A DNA stretch of 64,000 nucleotides. Origin: Psoroptes ovis (lineage: Eukaryota > Arthropoda > Arachnida > Sarcoptiformes > Psoroptidae). A program made the translations under genes and the position numbers. Shown here in pieces: positions 36,166 through 47,860 of this stretch. Under the pieces are notes generated by a model. The model did no database searches. It saw only the letters and a list, made by a program, of their open reading frames with translations, and was not told the DNA's origin. Each line of letters opens with the position of its first letter. The stretch's first letter is position 1. Where the stretch lies: contig PQWQ01000001.1 of assembly GCA_002943765.1 (NCBI GenBank), positions 3,755,501-3,819,500 on the forward strand, written 5' to 3'.

Positions 36166-38530
36166 TTAAACACCACCACCGCTTCTTTCAACAGAAATTC
36201 TTGATTGAAGATTGAATGCTTTGACAAAACGATTATGTACGATGACACCATTTTTAATGCAACTCATCAATTCAAGATATTCACCAAATTCTATTCGTCC
36301 ATTTTGATTCAGATCAACTTCAGATAATATTAAATGCAAATCATCATCAGTCACTTTGACGCCCTGATCCTAAGGTAGTGGAAAAATTTAAGGAAATTAT
36401 CAATTTTGACATAAAAAACTTACTTTCAATGATCTTCTTAAATCATTGATACCGATATAACCTTTACGATCACGATCAAGTAGATGGAATTGTTTGCTCA
36501 ATTGATTTATTTCATCTTTTGACATCGAAATCGGCAATTGTGAACGAATCATTTGATTAACACTGCGACCCATTTCACTATTTAAAAATTCTTTCGCGTT
36601 TTTTATCTCCTCTTCCTGTTGTTTTTTATTCCACTTAAGTTCTTCGCTCATAATTTCAACAATGCGTGGTAATACTTCTTCAGTTGCTTGAACGTTCAAA
36701 AAAGCTAAACGTGTACGTCTTGCAATTACATCGACTGCTGTACATGCATACTCTCTTATTGCATAACGTACTTCAGCTTCGAGATATGGAAATTCAGTGT
36801 GCAATCGACGGCCAACGACTGGCCACCTTTTACCCGTTAATTCAGCTAATCTTGCCACAGATTTAGCTTTATCACCGTATGTGTTTGCTAAATGCATGGC
36901 AACATCTTCTTCAAGACCATAATCTTGCACTAAATTAATATGCATTGTCGGTGTCCATCCTTGTCCGCCTTCTAACTTAAGACCTAGCGTAATACATTGG
37001 CCTGCATGACTCAGAGCCTCAGGATTATCTTTGATTGCAGCATCAACAGCTTCTTCGGCCATCACGCGATAAGTGGTCCATTTACCACCGGCAACAGTAA
37101 CAAGACCTGTATTTTTGCACACATCAATAATATGATTACGTGCAATCGATTCAGTGTTAGGCTTAGATGGGTCCAAAACTAATGGACGGATACCAGCCCA
37201 TGCTGACATAACATCACCACGTCTTACATCAATTGTTTTGGATAAATAGTGACGAATTTCATTCAAAATGAATTGAATATCCTGCTCGGTTGGTGAAGGA
37301 TGATGAGTAACTTCACATGAACGATCAGTTGTTCCAGCAATGGTCCATTTTTCCCATGGTAAGAAGAAAATCACTCTGCCATCACTAGTGGCAGGATCAA
37401 GTAAACCCATATTCGATGGACTATAATAACCCGGTAATACGATATGTACGCCAATACTTGGCTGACAAATTTTCTTTTGTGTTGAATCACTCATTTGTCG
37501 AATCGAATCAGTGAATGGTCCGGTTGCATTTATAATTACTTTCGCTTTAACATCCCATTCTTCTTTAGTAAGTTCATCTCTCAATCTAGCACCATTCAAT
37601 TTACCTGTTTCAGGATCTTTGTGTAAAGATATAACGGCAACATGATTAGCAACAGTAGCACCATATCTAGCTGCACTTAATGCTATCGCAATGTTCATCC
37701 GTGCGTCATTATGCTGTCCATCGTAGTAGACGATCGCTCCTTTTAAAGATTCAGATTTTAACATTGGAAATAATTCCAATGCATTTCGTTTTGAAAGAAA
37801 ATAACTCGACTTAAGATTTCTACTTCCGGCAACTAAATCATATGCTTTGATTCCAACCCAAAAATATGGCACCTGCCACCATTTATAAACTGGTAACATG
37901 ATCGGTAATGGTGATGATAAATGTGGAGCAATTTCCAAGAGATTGGCACGTTCCTGCAACTGTTTAGATAAAAGAAAATTGAAATCGGAAATGCAAATAA
38001 ATCAATCAAGACTTACAGCTTCTCGAACCATATGATATTGATCATAATCAAGTTTCATGATTGCTTTTTGTAAATAGCGTACACCACCATGAATTAATTT
38101 AGTTGAACGACTAGATGTGCCGGAAGAGAAATCATCCAATTCAACTAATGCAGTGGTCAAACCTCTGGTTGTTGAATCTAATGCAACACCACATCCAGTT
38201 GCACCACCACCGATTACCAAAACATCAAATACATTATTTGTATCTTTCAGTTTTTTCAACATTTCATGACGAGTTGGAAGTAATTTTAATTGTTTCAATT
38301 TATTTCTTTGTTCATTTTGTAATTCATTATCATTCATCGATTGTTGATGATGATGATCAGCATTAACATTTTGCTAAAATTATTTTTGAATAAAGGAAAA
38401 ATTTTAAAACAAAAAATTCTCACACACAGAAACACAAACTAACCTTATGAATAAAACGATAAGTCGTATAACCGATGATCGTTGTTCCGGTTGTGTAAAG
38501 TAGAAATTTTCTCACATATAATCTGGACAT
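36166..38530 (-). CDS. Gpd2: Glycerol-3-phosphate dehydrogenase, mitochondrial (FAD-dependent, Ca-binding)
   Basis: Exons 38530-38444, 38373-38017, 37959-36424 and 36369-36166, all junctions phase 0, 727 aa, the same length as the human enzyme. It oxidises glycerol 3-phosphate to dihydroxyacetone phosphate at the outer face of the inner mitochondrial membrane and passes electrons to ubiquinone. Visible: basic/hydrophobic N-terminus (MSRLYVRKFLLYTTG), FAD-binding VLVIGGGATGCG, SSGTSSRSTKLIHGGVRYL, ATGPFTDSIRQM, GVHIVLPGYYSP, WTIAGTTDR, AWAGIRPLV, and VAGGKWTTYRVMAEEAVDAA, then two C-terminal EF-hands (DRDRKGYIGIND and DLNQNGRIEFGE) that confer calcium control. Nothing unusual apart from short introns. 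Confidence 0.96.
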
Positions 38531-39296
38531 CTTTTTTTTCAAATTAATTAATTTAAAACATAAATTTTCGATTAAAATTCTTTTCAAAAGATGTCAATGT
38601 GTTGTGTTCAAAGTCACTGAATCATTCATCATGATAACGCTGATGATGATGATGATTGTTGATATATTTTTTTTCTATGAAAGAATTAAAATTCAATTGA
38701 AATTCTTTCGAACAACAAAAGATGTAAACAAAAACACAATTAAACGTGAAATATTTTTCACGATGAATGAAATGACAATGAAAAAATATATAATAATCTT
38801 AGCAGTGGTATTTCAATAGTAATGGCCAAATACTTTACAATCTCAATAATAACAAAGCTATATAAACGATTCGTCATTCATAATTTATTTCTTTGAAAAA
38901 TTTAATGTACAATTTTCAGTAAAAAAAAGAATGAATATAATAAAACAAATAATTAATTCATTTAATGATTTAGATTTGACATTCAAAATAAGAGATATGA
39001 GGAAAAAAAATTTTGAATTTTTTTCTGTTATTTTCGGTAAAACACCGACAAAAATAATGGATAAATAATTGAATTCGTGATTGAGAAATCAGAATTATTC
39101 ATATTTAAATTAATAATTGTAATTGTTTATTATTATTATTATTTTTTTTTGTTGTTTCAAAGATATAAAATATTATAATATAATCACAGGAATTTTTATT
39201 TTTTTTAATAAATAAAAATCATTAATAATTCATTAATAATCGTTGTTGTTGATTATATTTTTTAAAAAAATTATTTTGTTTTCGTTTCTTTTACGG
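38531..39296. other. Spacer between GPD2 and CDC27
   Basis: AT-rich; contains the GPD2 promoter side and the CDC27 3' UTR. The ORF at 38604-38819 is low-complexity and unsupported. Nothing else recognised. Confidence 0.6.
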
Positions 39297-42200
39297 TTAT
39301 GTATCCATTGCATTCGAATCGTTTGAATAGAATGATTCCAATTCTTGTCGTCCATCATCTTGTTCATCATCATCATCATCATCTTCGTCTTCATCCATTT
39401 CTGGACCGATTAAATCATTTATTCTATCTTCGTCTGTTTGATTAAATAAGAAAATAATTAATTAAATTACGAATTGTTACAATTGTTGATTTGATATCGA
39501 ACCTGTTGAATTATTTATATTATGATAATTACTATTGATTGAACTGGTGACAAATGTACTTCTTTGTGCGAATGGGGTGGTTGGTATTGGTGTTGGACTT
39601 CTTTCACTTGATAATGCATCGGCATTACCACTGTGTATGATTATTTCTTCTGGTGATGTTTGATTTGGTTCAGTAAATTCTTTATGTTGATTAGCTGTTC
39701 CTTTAGGATCAATATTGACTGCCCATGAAAAATTCAATAAAGCATCATCTGTTTTACCACGAAGTTTATGTATCTTTAAAAACGAAAAATAATTAGAATG
39801 AAAAAATTATGAAAAAAACGAAACTTACCTTTCCTATCAAGAAAAATACCATTGACTCTTTTGGTACCATTGTTCTAAGTTCTTCTAATTCTCTTAATGA
39901 ACTATCATATTCTTCTAAATAGAAACGAATCAGTGCACGATGATATTTGATATGAACATTTTCAGGATCCAAGTTCGAAGCTTTATTAAGGAATTCGATA
40001 GCTTCATTAGATTTTTTTAGATGATGCATAATGATACCAACATGACACATTAATACTGGATTATATGGCGATATCTCTAAAGCATGTTTATAATGTTGAT
40101 ATGCTAAATCATATTTTTCTTGTTTATAATAAATCAAACCAATACCACACCATGCATTATAATGTCTTGGATCGATACGTTTTGCATTCATGAAGCAAGA
40201 CATAGCATTATCTAATTCATCAGCCGATATCAATTCATGTCCCAATAATGTATATGCGTATGCGAAATTTGGATCAACTTGTATAGCACGTTTAAGGAAT
40301 TTGATGGATATTTCGTGATCTTTTTGCAACGAGAAACAATTACCGGCAACACACCATGTTTCTGGCGATAATTTATCAAATCTTATCAGCTCTTGTGATA
40401 GACATGATAATTCTAATTCTTTTTGTAAATGCCATAATGCTGTGCTATAAATTTCTAAACCTTGTAAACGATATGGCTCAATTTGACGGCATATTTTAAA
40501 ATAATTGATGGCCTGTTCATGTGCACCCATATTAAAATAACAACGACCAATCATTGATAGAACGAATCCAGTATTAAAATGTTTAGCGGGTAGATTTTTG
40601 AAGAGTTCGATAGCATCTTTACAACGATATTCAGCCAATCGTTTATATGCATTGGCGAATACTTTGATCAATTCAATTAAACCATTTGCTGATGAACGTT
40701 CAGCTTTCGCACCTGTTTTCTCCAAATCCAACATTAAACTTGGCATACTTGAATCATTTTCATTATTTTGTTTGGCTAATTTTTTGCTTTTATCAAACGA
40801 TATCGTGCGACGACAACGTTTGACTGGTGTAACACCTATTTTAAGATCATTAATTTTCTTACCAGATGCAGTATTTTCTCTCAAAGAACGCGTGTCTGAA
40901 TTTATTAACCGGCTACTGCGTCTGGTCAATATTGATGATGAATTATTTGTTGTTATCGGAACATGCACCATTGATTTTTCATCATTATCCAAAATCATTT
41001 GTGTTTCTTGTTGATGATTCGATTCCTTAAGTCCTAAACCTATCATTTTGGTACTGTTATGATTTTTACTTTTATTAGATATATTTACAGACTCTTGATC
41101 AAGACATAATACACCGAACAAAGGTCCCGATGATTGATTTTGTTGATTTCGATTTGAGCCAGTGTTTAATGTCTCGGTCAAAACCTGTTGAGATGAATTT
41201 GTATTTTGATGGTTTTGAGTATTTGCAAATTTACGAGGATTTCTTGTCATATTTTTGGTTGGTGCAAGACAAGAGGTCATTTTCCATTGACCATCACTTT
41301 CTGGTGTAAAAATATCAACTTTGTTTGTATTTGATGATTGTTTTATAATGGCATATGGTGTATGTATTGGTTTCTTCTCATTATTTGAGGCCGGTTTACG
41401 TATTTCCGGAGTAACATAAGAATGACTAGTATCAATGCTTGTTGTTCTATTATCATTATTATTGTTGTTAGTTGTTGATCGTATTTTATTATTACTATTC
41501 ACATTATGATCATTGTTGTTAATATTAACATCATTCAATGAAGCTAATGAGATATTTTTATTGAATAAATTAATCAACGGATTTGTACCATGTGTATATC
41601 TCAAATCTAAATTATCAACGTTGAATAATTTATCATTGTCCACTTCTGATGGATCGATTTGCAATAATTTTTCATATGAATGCCATAAGAAAGGATTTAA
41701 TTTTAAACTTAATGTATAATAATGTATTGATGTTTTTATATCTTCCAATCTATTAAATAATTGTCCTAATAATTGTGCAACAAACGATGTTTGTTCACCA
41801 TATATTTCAATCAATTCTTCTTTTGTGTATATTCTATTGATTATATTATCAAAATTATCATCATCATCATCATCATCATTGTTGACATTATTGTTACGAT
41901 TTGTGATTGGTTCTAATAAAATATTTGCTGCTTCACCAATTCTACCCAATTGATAACAGCATTTAGCACGTAGAAAATGGCAATTTGGTGATTTTCTTGG
42001 ATCATATTTATTTCGCGTCAATATTGAATGGGCAATATTATGTTTCCCCGAACGATAATATGCTGTTGCTAATAGATATAAATTTTCTTCAGTATTCACT
42101 GTTTTATTAATGAAAAAAATAAAAGCAAAACGGTACAGAAATTATATAAAGTTATTTCAAAATATTTTCAAAATAATTACCTTCAGCATATAAACGTTCT

Positions 42201-42345
42201 GCAAGAAAAATGGCATCCGAATATGCATAATTTTCTAATGCAAACCAAATCGTTGCCTAGAAAAACAAAAATTTTGAAAAATTTAAAAAATTTAAATTGA
42301 TAAATGAGAAATCAGACATACTTTGATCGGTTCTTGTATAATCAT
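39297..42345 (-). CDS. Cdc27: Anaphase-promoting complex subunit CDC27 (APC3)
   Basis: Exons 42345-42322, 42256-42181, 42098-39829, 39773-39503 and 39433-39297 give 925 aa. The start MIIQEPIKATIWFALENYAY and FLAERLYAEVNTEENLYLLA match the CDC27 N-terminus, followed by YYRSGK and SLKLNPFLWHSYE. A long Ser/Asn-rich middle includes RRSSRL. The C-terminal TPR array is highly conserved: GLIELIKVFANAYK, LPAKHFNTGFVLSMIGR, TALWHLQKELELS, ETWCAAGNCFSLQ-type block, AIQVDPNFAYAYTLLGHE, DPRHYNAWCGIGLIYYKQEK, VPKESMVFFLIGKV, then NFSWAVNIDPKG. In APC/C, APC3 binds the IR tails of CDC20/CDH1. The last intron has a weaker GTTCGA donor; without it the protein would stop at 39477. Confidence 0.93.
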
Positions 42346-43967
42346 GATTAAAATGATTATAATGTTGCTTTAAAATGTTATGTTTCACGCTAAATTCTTG
42401 AGAATCAATGGATGAAAATTTGCTCGAATATGTTTAATATTATGAATTTTTAAATTATTTAAAAGGAAATTATTTTTCGTTAAAAATTCTGGTTTTATTA
42501 TCATCAATTATTGTAATTCAAATCAATCATCAAAATACAGAATTTTTAATTTTTATTTCATTTTTTATTTTTTGAGAGTAGAAAAAATTTTATAACGAGC
42601 CTTTGTTTGTTTACAACTATTTCCACTCGATTGCATTTCGCAACTGTGCAAATGGTCGACATATGAGAAAAACAAAAATTTCAATTGAGAAAAATACATT
42701 AAAAAAATAAATGAAAATTAAACTTTAAAATCACGTGATTAACATAAATATATTTAAATGTTTTTGTTTTGATTTTGTACTTGTTTGTGTTCGTTTGTCG
42801 AAACAGGAAAAATGAAACAACAACAATAACCAAAGGTTAAATTTGTCTTCTTAAAATCCATAATCTTCCATGTCATTGATTTTGACTAATCATCAATGAG
42901 CATGATACGATTCATCTGCTTCATCTTTGACCTTTTAAATTTCAATTTCTGTTCATTATCGTTCATTAAAGAAAATCTATTGATGATTTTTAAGAAATTA
43001 TTGATGATAATGAAATGAACAGAGGTCAATGTTTACAAATTCGATTGACAATTTGTGTTTTGTTACAAAAAGCACTTCAAAGAACTGGATTTTTCATCGT
43101 TCCCACTTCATTATCATGTTTTAAATTTAAAAGTACTTGTAAGAGTTTGTAAAATGAAAATTCAAACCTCTAACCAGTGACGAAATTGTGTGCGTAGGTG
43201 GCTTAAATTATTATGTTGTTGTTGTTATGATATTTTATATGTATTTTTGATCATTATCATTATCGTAATCATAATCATTATCAATGCGATTATCTCTCTT
43301 CCTTGTTATGAGTTTTGGTTTTCACATTTATTCATTTTTTGAATAATGATTAGTCTATGAATCTTGTTTATATATTCATAAGCTCTTCAGCTACAATCAT
43401 TCATCAAAAATTTTGAATTGTAGACTAAGGAAGAAACATTGATATTCCTTTAGATTTCATTTCATTTTATTTGAATGTCAATGCTATTCTATTCTTTCAT
43501 CATCATCATCATTGTTATTGTATAATTATTATCACAATTACTTGCCGAACGAACAAAAAACTGGCTTTATTCTTGTGTGGTGTGTGTTTGTATAAGTTTA
43601 TTCAATTTTGTATATCATCAATATGTTGTTCAACACCCTGTTACGACGACTATGACGGCCAAATATTATGAGCTATTAAACAAGACAACGCAAACAGCAA
43701 AATTCACCATAATTGAGTTGAATTTGATCATCATCTTCAATGAATCGTTATTATTATCATTGCTCACTGAAGAAAAATAAACAAAATAACATTATTTCAT
43801 CATTTATCCAATTAATCATGATGTTTTGAATTTTTTTATTCAAAACTAATGAATGAATGTTTTGATTGAAAATCATTAACATTGATCCTTTCGTTTTTGA
43901 TTTGTAAACACATGAACAACATGATTTTAATGAATTATTTAATTTCACAAATTAAAGATATAAATGA
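42346..43967. other. Divergent spacer between CDC27 and RASSF
   Basis: AT-rich region that must hold both promoters. ORFs at 43471-43671 and 43577-43780 are out of phase with one another and show no domain. No repeat or RNA gene seen. Confidence 0.55.
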
Positions 43968-46496
43968 ATGTTGATAATGTCAAATAATTATTTAAATGAA
44001 AATAAACAAAAATTTTTAAATAATATTTATGTGATAAATGATTTGTTTAGCAAAGGTAAAAATATTAATGATAGAAACCTGTTCAATGATGATGAATCAT
44101 CATCAATATTATTGAATAATAATAATAATAATAATAATAACAATGAATATAATATCGATGATGATGATGTGATCGAAGGAGAAAAAATAAAAGAAATTTT
44201 AGATATAGATTCGAAACAATCATCAACAATAATCAAAGATCAACAACCAGTTATATCGACGACTACTGACCTTCATTCAAATATTAGTAATAGTGAACAT
44301 TGTATTAAAAAAATACCGACATCATATTCATTTCCCGGTGTTCAATTATCATCATTGAGTACGAATGAAAATTCTTTTTTAGATAATGATCATAATCATA
44401 ATCGAACATTTGTAAATTTATCAGATTCATTTACACACTTATATTTACCAAATTTTGCATTACAACTATCGGCAACTATAATGAGTGGTTTAAATTGGAT
44501 CAATCAAATCAATGCTACGACATTGTTTCAAAATTTTTGGACAACATCATCTGGTATATTGTTTCGTCGTCGAAGTTCCACAGCATCAACAACATCATCA
44601 TCTAATTTACAAACAAATTCAAATATTAATGATAATAATAATCAAAATGATTTAACATATAAACAATATAAATTTGCAAAAATATTAAATGGTACAATAC
44701 GTTTACAAACATTGAAACCATCCGAATTGATTGAATTATCTAGCTTTGGTCTTGTCGAATTAGATGATGATATTGAACCAGGCATCGGACATGAATTTCA
44801 GGTATGTTGATTTCATTTACGAGCGAATTGTTTCATTCATTAAAAATTAATTCCGTTTGTTTTTATTTTTCTCGATGTCAATAAAACGACAATATTTCAG
44901 CGCTATGAAAATGACAAAGCAACATGGTGTGATAGTTGTGGTGAATTTTTATTTCCATCCGTCATGAATGATTCGAATATTATTGATGATGTTGATAATA
45001 TAAAATCAAAACAAAAAAATGAAACAAAATCATCATCAATCACAACAAATACATCGACAGCAGCAAACAAAGTATCAATACAAGCCGATCATTTATTACG
45101 CACATATTTTCAATGTACAAAATGTAAATATGTATGCCATTGGAAATGTTTAAATTTGATACGAATCGATTGTAGACAACATTCACCACCATCAACAATG
45201 ACGATACAATCGTTGAAAAAATCGATTCTAAAATCCGAAGAAATTGATGATAATAATAATAGTAATAATAAAATAATTAATGATAACAATGATGATAATC
45301 ATCAAAATGATGATGTTGATGATTGCAATTCATCATTAGTTAATAATGTTACATCTAAAACTACATCCCTAAACAGTATCGATTACACTAATGATAATCA
45401 TAATCATAATATTGATGATGATACTTATGTTCAATCAATATTGATTTCAACGGAAACATCATTCGATGATTATGATGAAAGTTCAGAAACGACAATGACC
45501 ACATCGAATCATAATAGCATCTCGTCAAATAATTATGATCATAATATGGAAAATAACATCAATAATGATTCTAATAATAATAAAAATAATATTCAACAAG
45601 TTGCAGCTTCCAATAATAACAACAATAAATCGACAATCTCAAATTCAATAATTGATTCGTCATATTTAATAACACCAAAGAAAATATCTGATTTACGAGC
45701 GAAAATTCTCAAATATAATGAACGTGTACGTAGTCGTGGTTCTGGTCTCGGTATTACATTGATCGATGAAGAACAAGGATTATTTCGCGGTTTCCTACGT
45801 GTACATATGAATTTGACTAGACCGATTAATGTTATTGCTGGCAAGCGGCCGCCATCAATTTATGATATAATTAATGATGATGAGAATAATAATAATCAGC
45901 GGAGAACGTTGACCAGTTTTTATATGCCACGTGATACAATCAAAAATATACACATTACTAGTGATAATACTACTTTACAAGTAATCAAAGCAATGTTAAA
46001 AAAATTTAAAGTTGTTGATAATCCACAAAAATTTGCACTATATTTAAGGCGTCGTTTTCCAAAAGAAGAATTATTAAATGCCGATAATGCAGATAATTTA
46101 TATTTCAATAATAACAATAATAATGAAAATGAAATGACAATCAGTAAATTCCTTAAAACAACATCAACAATCAATGAAACAAATAGCTTGAAACGTTTAC
46201 ATGATCATGAAAAACCATTGATATTACAATTAGAATTTGATAGTTATCATTATGGAAGTGTTGATATTGTATTACAAGAAAATGATAATGCCGACATTGC
46301 ATGGGATGCATTCGAAATACCGGAATTGAAAAATTTTTTGAAAATATTAGAACGTGAAGAAGCGGAACATTTACAACACGTCCGAGCTCATTATCATGAA
46401 TTGAATCGTGTTATTAAAGCGTTGATTGACTATGAAGAGAATCGTTTGCTGAAATTATCTCAGTCTAATAAGAATAAGGATATAATAAAAGCATAA
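43968..46496 (+). CDS. Ras association domain family protein (RASSF1/5-like): C1, RA, SARAH
   Basis: Exons 43968-44801 and 44901-46496, phase 0, about 809 aa (start could be the ATG at 43977). A low-complexity N-terminal third is followed by a C1 zinc finger that spans the splice site: GHEFQRYENDKATWCDSCGE has H-x12-C-x2-C, and QCTKCKYVCHWKCLNLIRIDC completes it. Between the two halves lies an insert of about 50 Ser/Thr/Asn-rich residues not found in RASSF1. After a long acidic linker comes the RA domain (FYMPRDTIKNIHITSDNTT, MLKKFKVVDNPQKFALYLRR, KPLILQLEF) and the C-terminal SARAH helix (WDAFEIPELKNFLKILEREE). RASSF scaffolds bind Ras-type GTPases via RA and MST/Hippo kinases via SARAH. Confidence 0.92.
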
Positions 46497-47860
46497 CTAT
46501 AATGAATCATAATTCTAGTAAATCTAATCAAGTTCTATAAATTTATAATTATTGTAATACCGGTAATATATTTCATTTTATTTTATTTTGTAATAATAAT
46601 CATTATTATTATTATTCATATCATTAAATATTCTATTGGAATTATAATTGAAACAATCATATTAATATTTCATATTTTTACATAAATATTCTTGTAAAAT
46701 TGTAATTTTTGCCACCAAACCATAATACATTTTGTTATTGTTATCAATATTTTGCTAATTTTGTCAAAATAAATTTAAGGAAAAATTAATAAAAATCGAA
46801 AGATGATTACTTTTTAAACAAAAAAAAAAATGGCGTAATGTCCTTTATGAATTTTGAATTGTTGGCGACATTTTTTTTTTTTTGCTTTAAAAATTCAATG
46901 AGCACATGCGTTGTTATTCATTTTGCCATACCGATCATTTAACAGACGGAGCTTTTAAAATTTGTCTTGAAGCTGTCTTTGAATTCTGTGTTGAAAGGCC
47001 GTAAATGCCCGAGTCGCGTTCGGGATGAGCAATGATTTGACTAAAAAGCAATCACGAGTCCGTTTCGTTCAATGACTGTTTGCCGTTGTTCAGCTGGTTT
47101 TTTTTTCTCTTCAATTGAAAAAAAATAAGCAAAACAAAACACAGCCAAAAACAAACATTTCGTCCATTTTAAATGTGTGCGTGTGTGTACAGATGTGTGT
47201 GTGTAAAGCAAAATAACGCAAAAAATTTGTTTTTCAAAACAAATTTTCTTTGAAATTTCTCCATTTTTTCAATTTATTCCCGGCAAATTTCTTTGATTTT
47301 TAACCCTTTCCATTCATCAAATCTACAAAAATTCGATCATTCTTATGAACGCAATAACTTATGAACACTTGCACTTACTTTAAAAGTCAATGTTTTTAAA
47401 CTTTCAAACATTTTTTGTTGTTTTTCAAATCAAATCCATTTTGAATGATAATTCATTCTTCATCCATCATCATGTTTTTCATTGTTTTAAATTGATATTG
47501 ATTGTGATTAATTAATTTTTAATTTCAATTTTTTTTGTGTTTTATTAATATTTTGTAATTAACATAATTTATTCATTTCTTATGGCGGAAAAAAAGTTTA
47601 CGTGAAATTTTTTTCCCAGAAACTTTTTTGGTTACGCTCTTTATGAATTTATTTTTTTATAGTTGTAATTTTTTTGGTTTTTTTTTTGTTTCTTTTATAC
47701 ATCTTTGATGACGCCATATTGTTCTAAACAAATTATTGTTAACACTCCAGTTTTATAAAACTTTTGATTATTTCTTCGGTCAAGAAGAACTCTGATTTTT
47801 TTTCAAATTTTTTGTTGTCCATATTGAACAATATCATAGAACTATTCTAAAATTCTCACA
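46497..47860. other. Spacer between RASSF and the next gene
   Basis: Contains the RASSF 3' UTR, a less AT-rich patch at about 46900-47100 with the recurrent element (47001-47038), a TG-rich run near 47176-47210, then T-rich 5' leader sequence of the following gene. No ORF supported. Confidence 0.55.
47001..47038 (+). promoter_or_regulatory. Recurrent GC-containing promoter-side element, copy 3
   Basis: Reads GTAAATGCCCGAGTC, then GTTCGGGATGAGCAATGATT. It aligns with 35041-35080 and with the reverse complement of 8881-8913. It lies about 820 bases upstream of the start at 47861. Confidence 0.4.
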
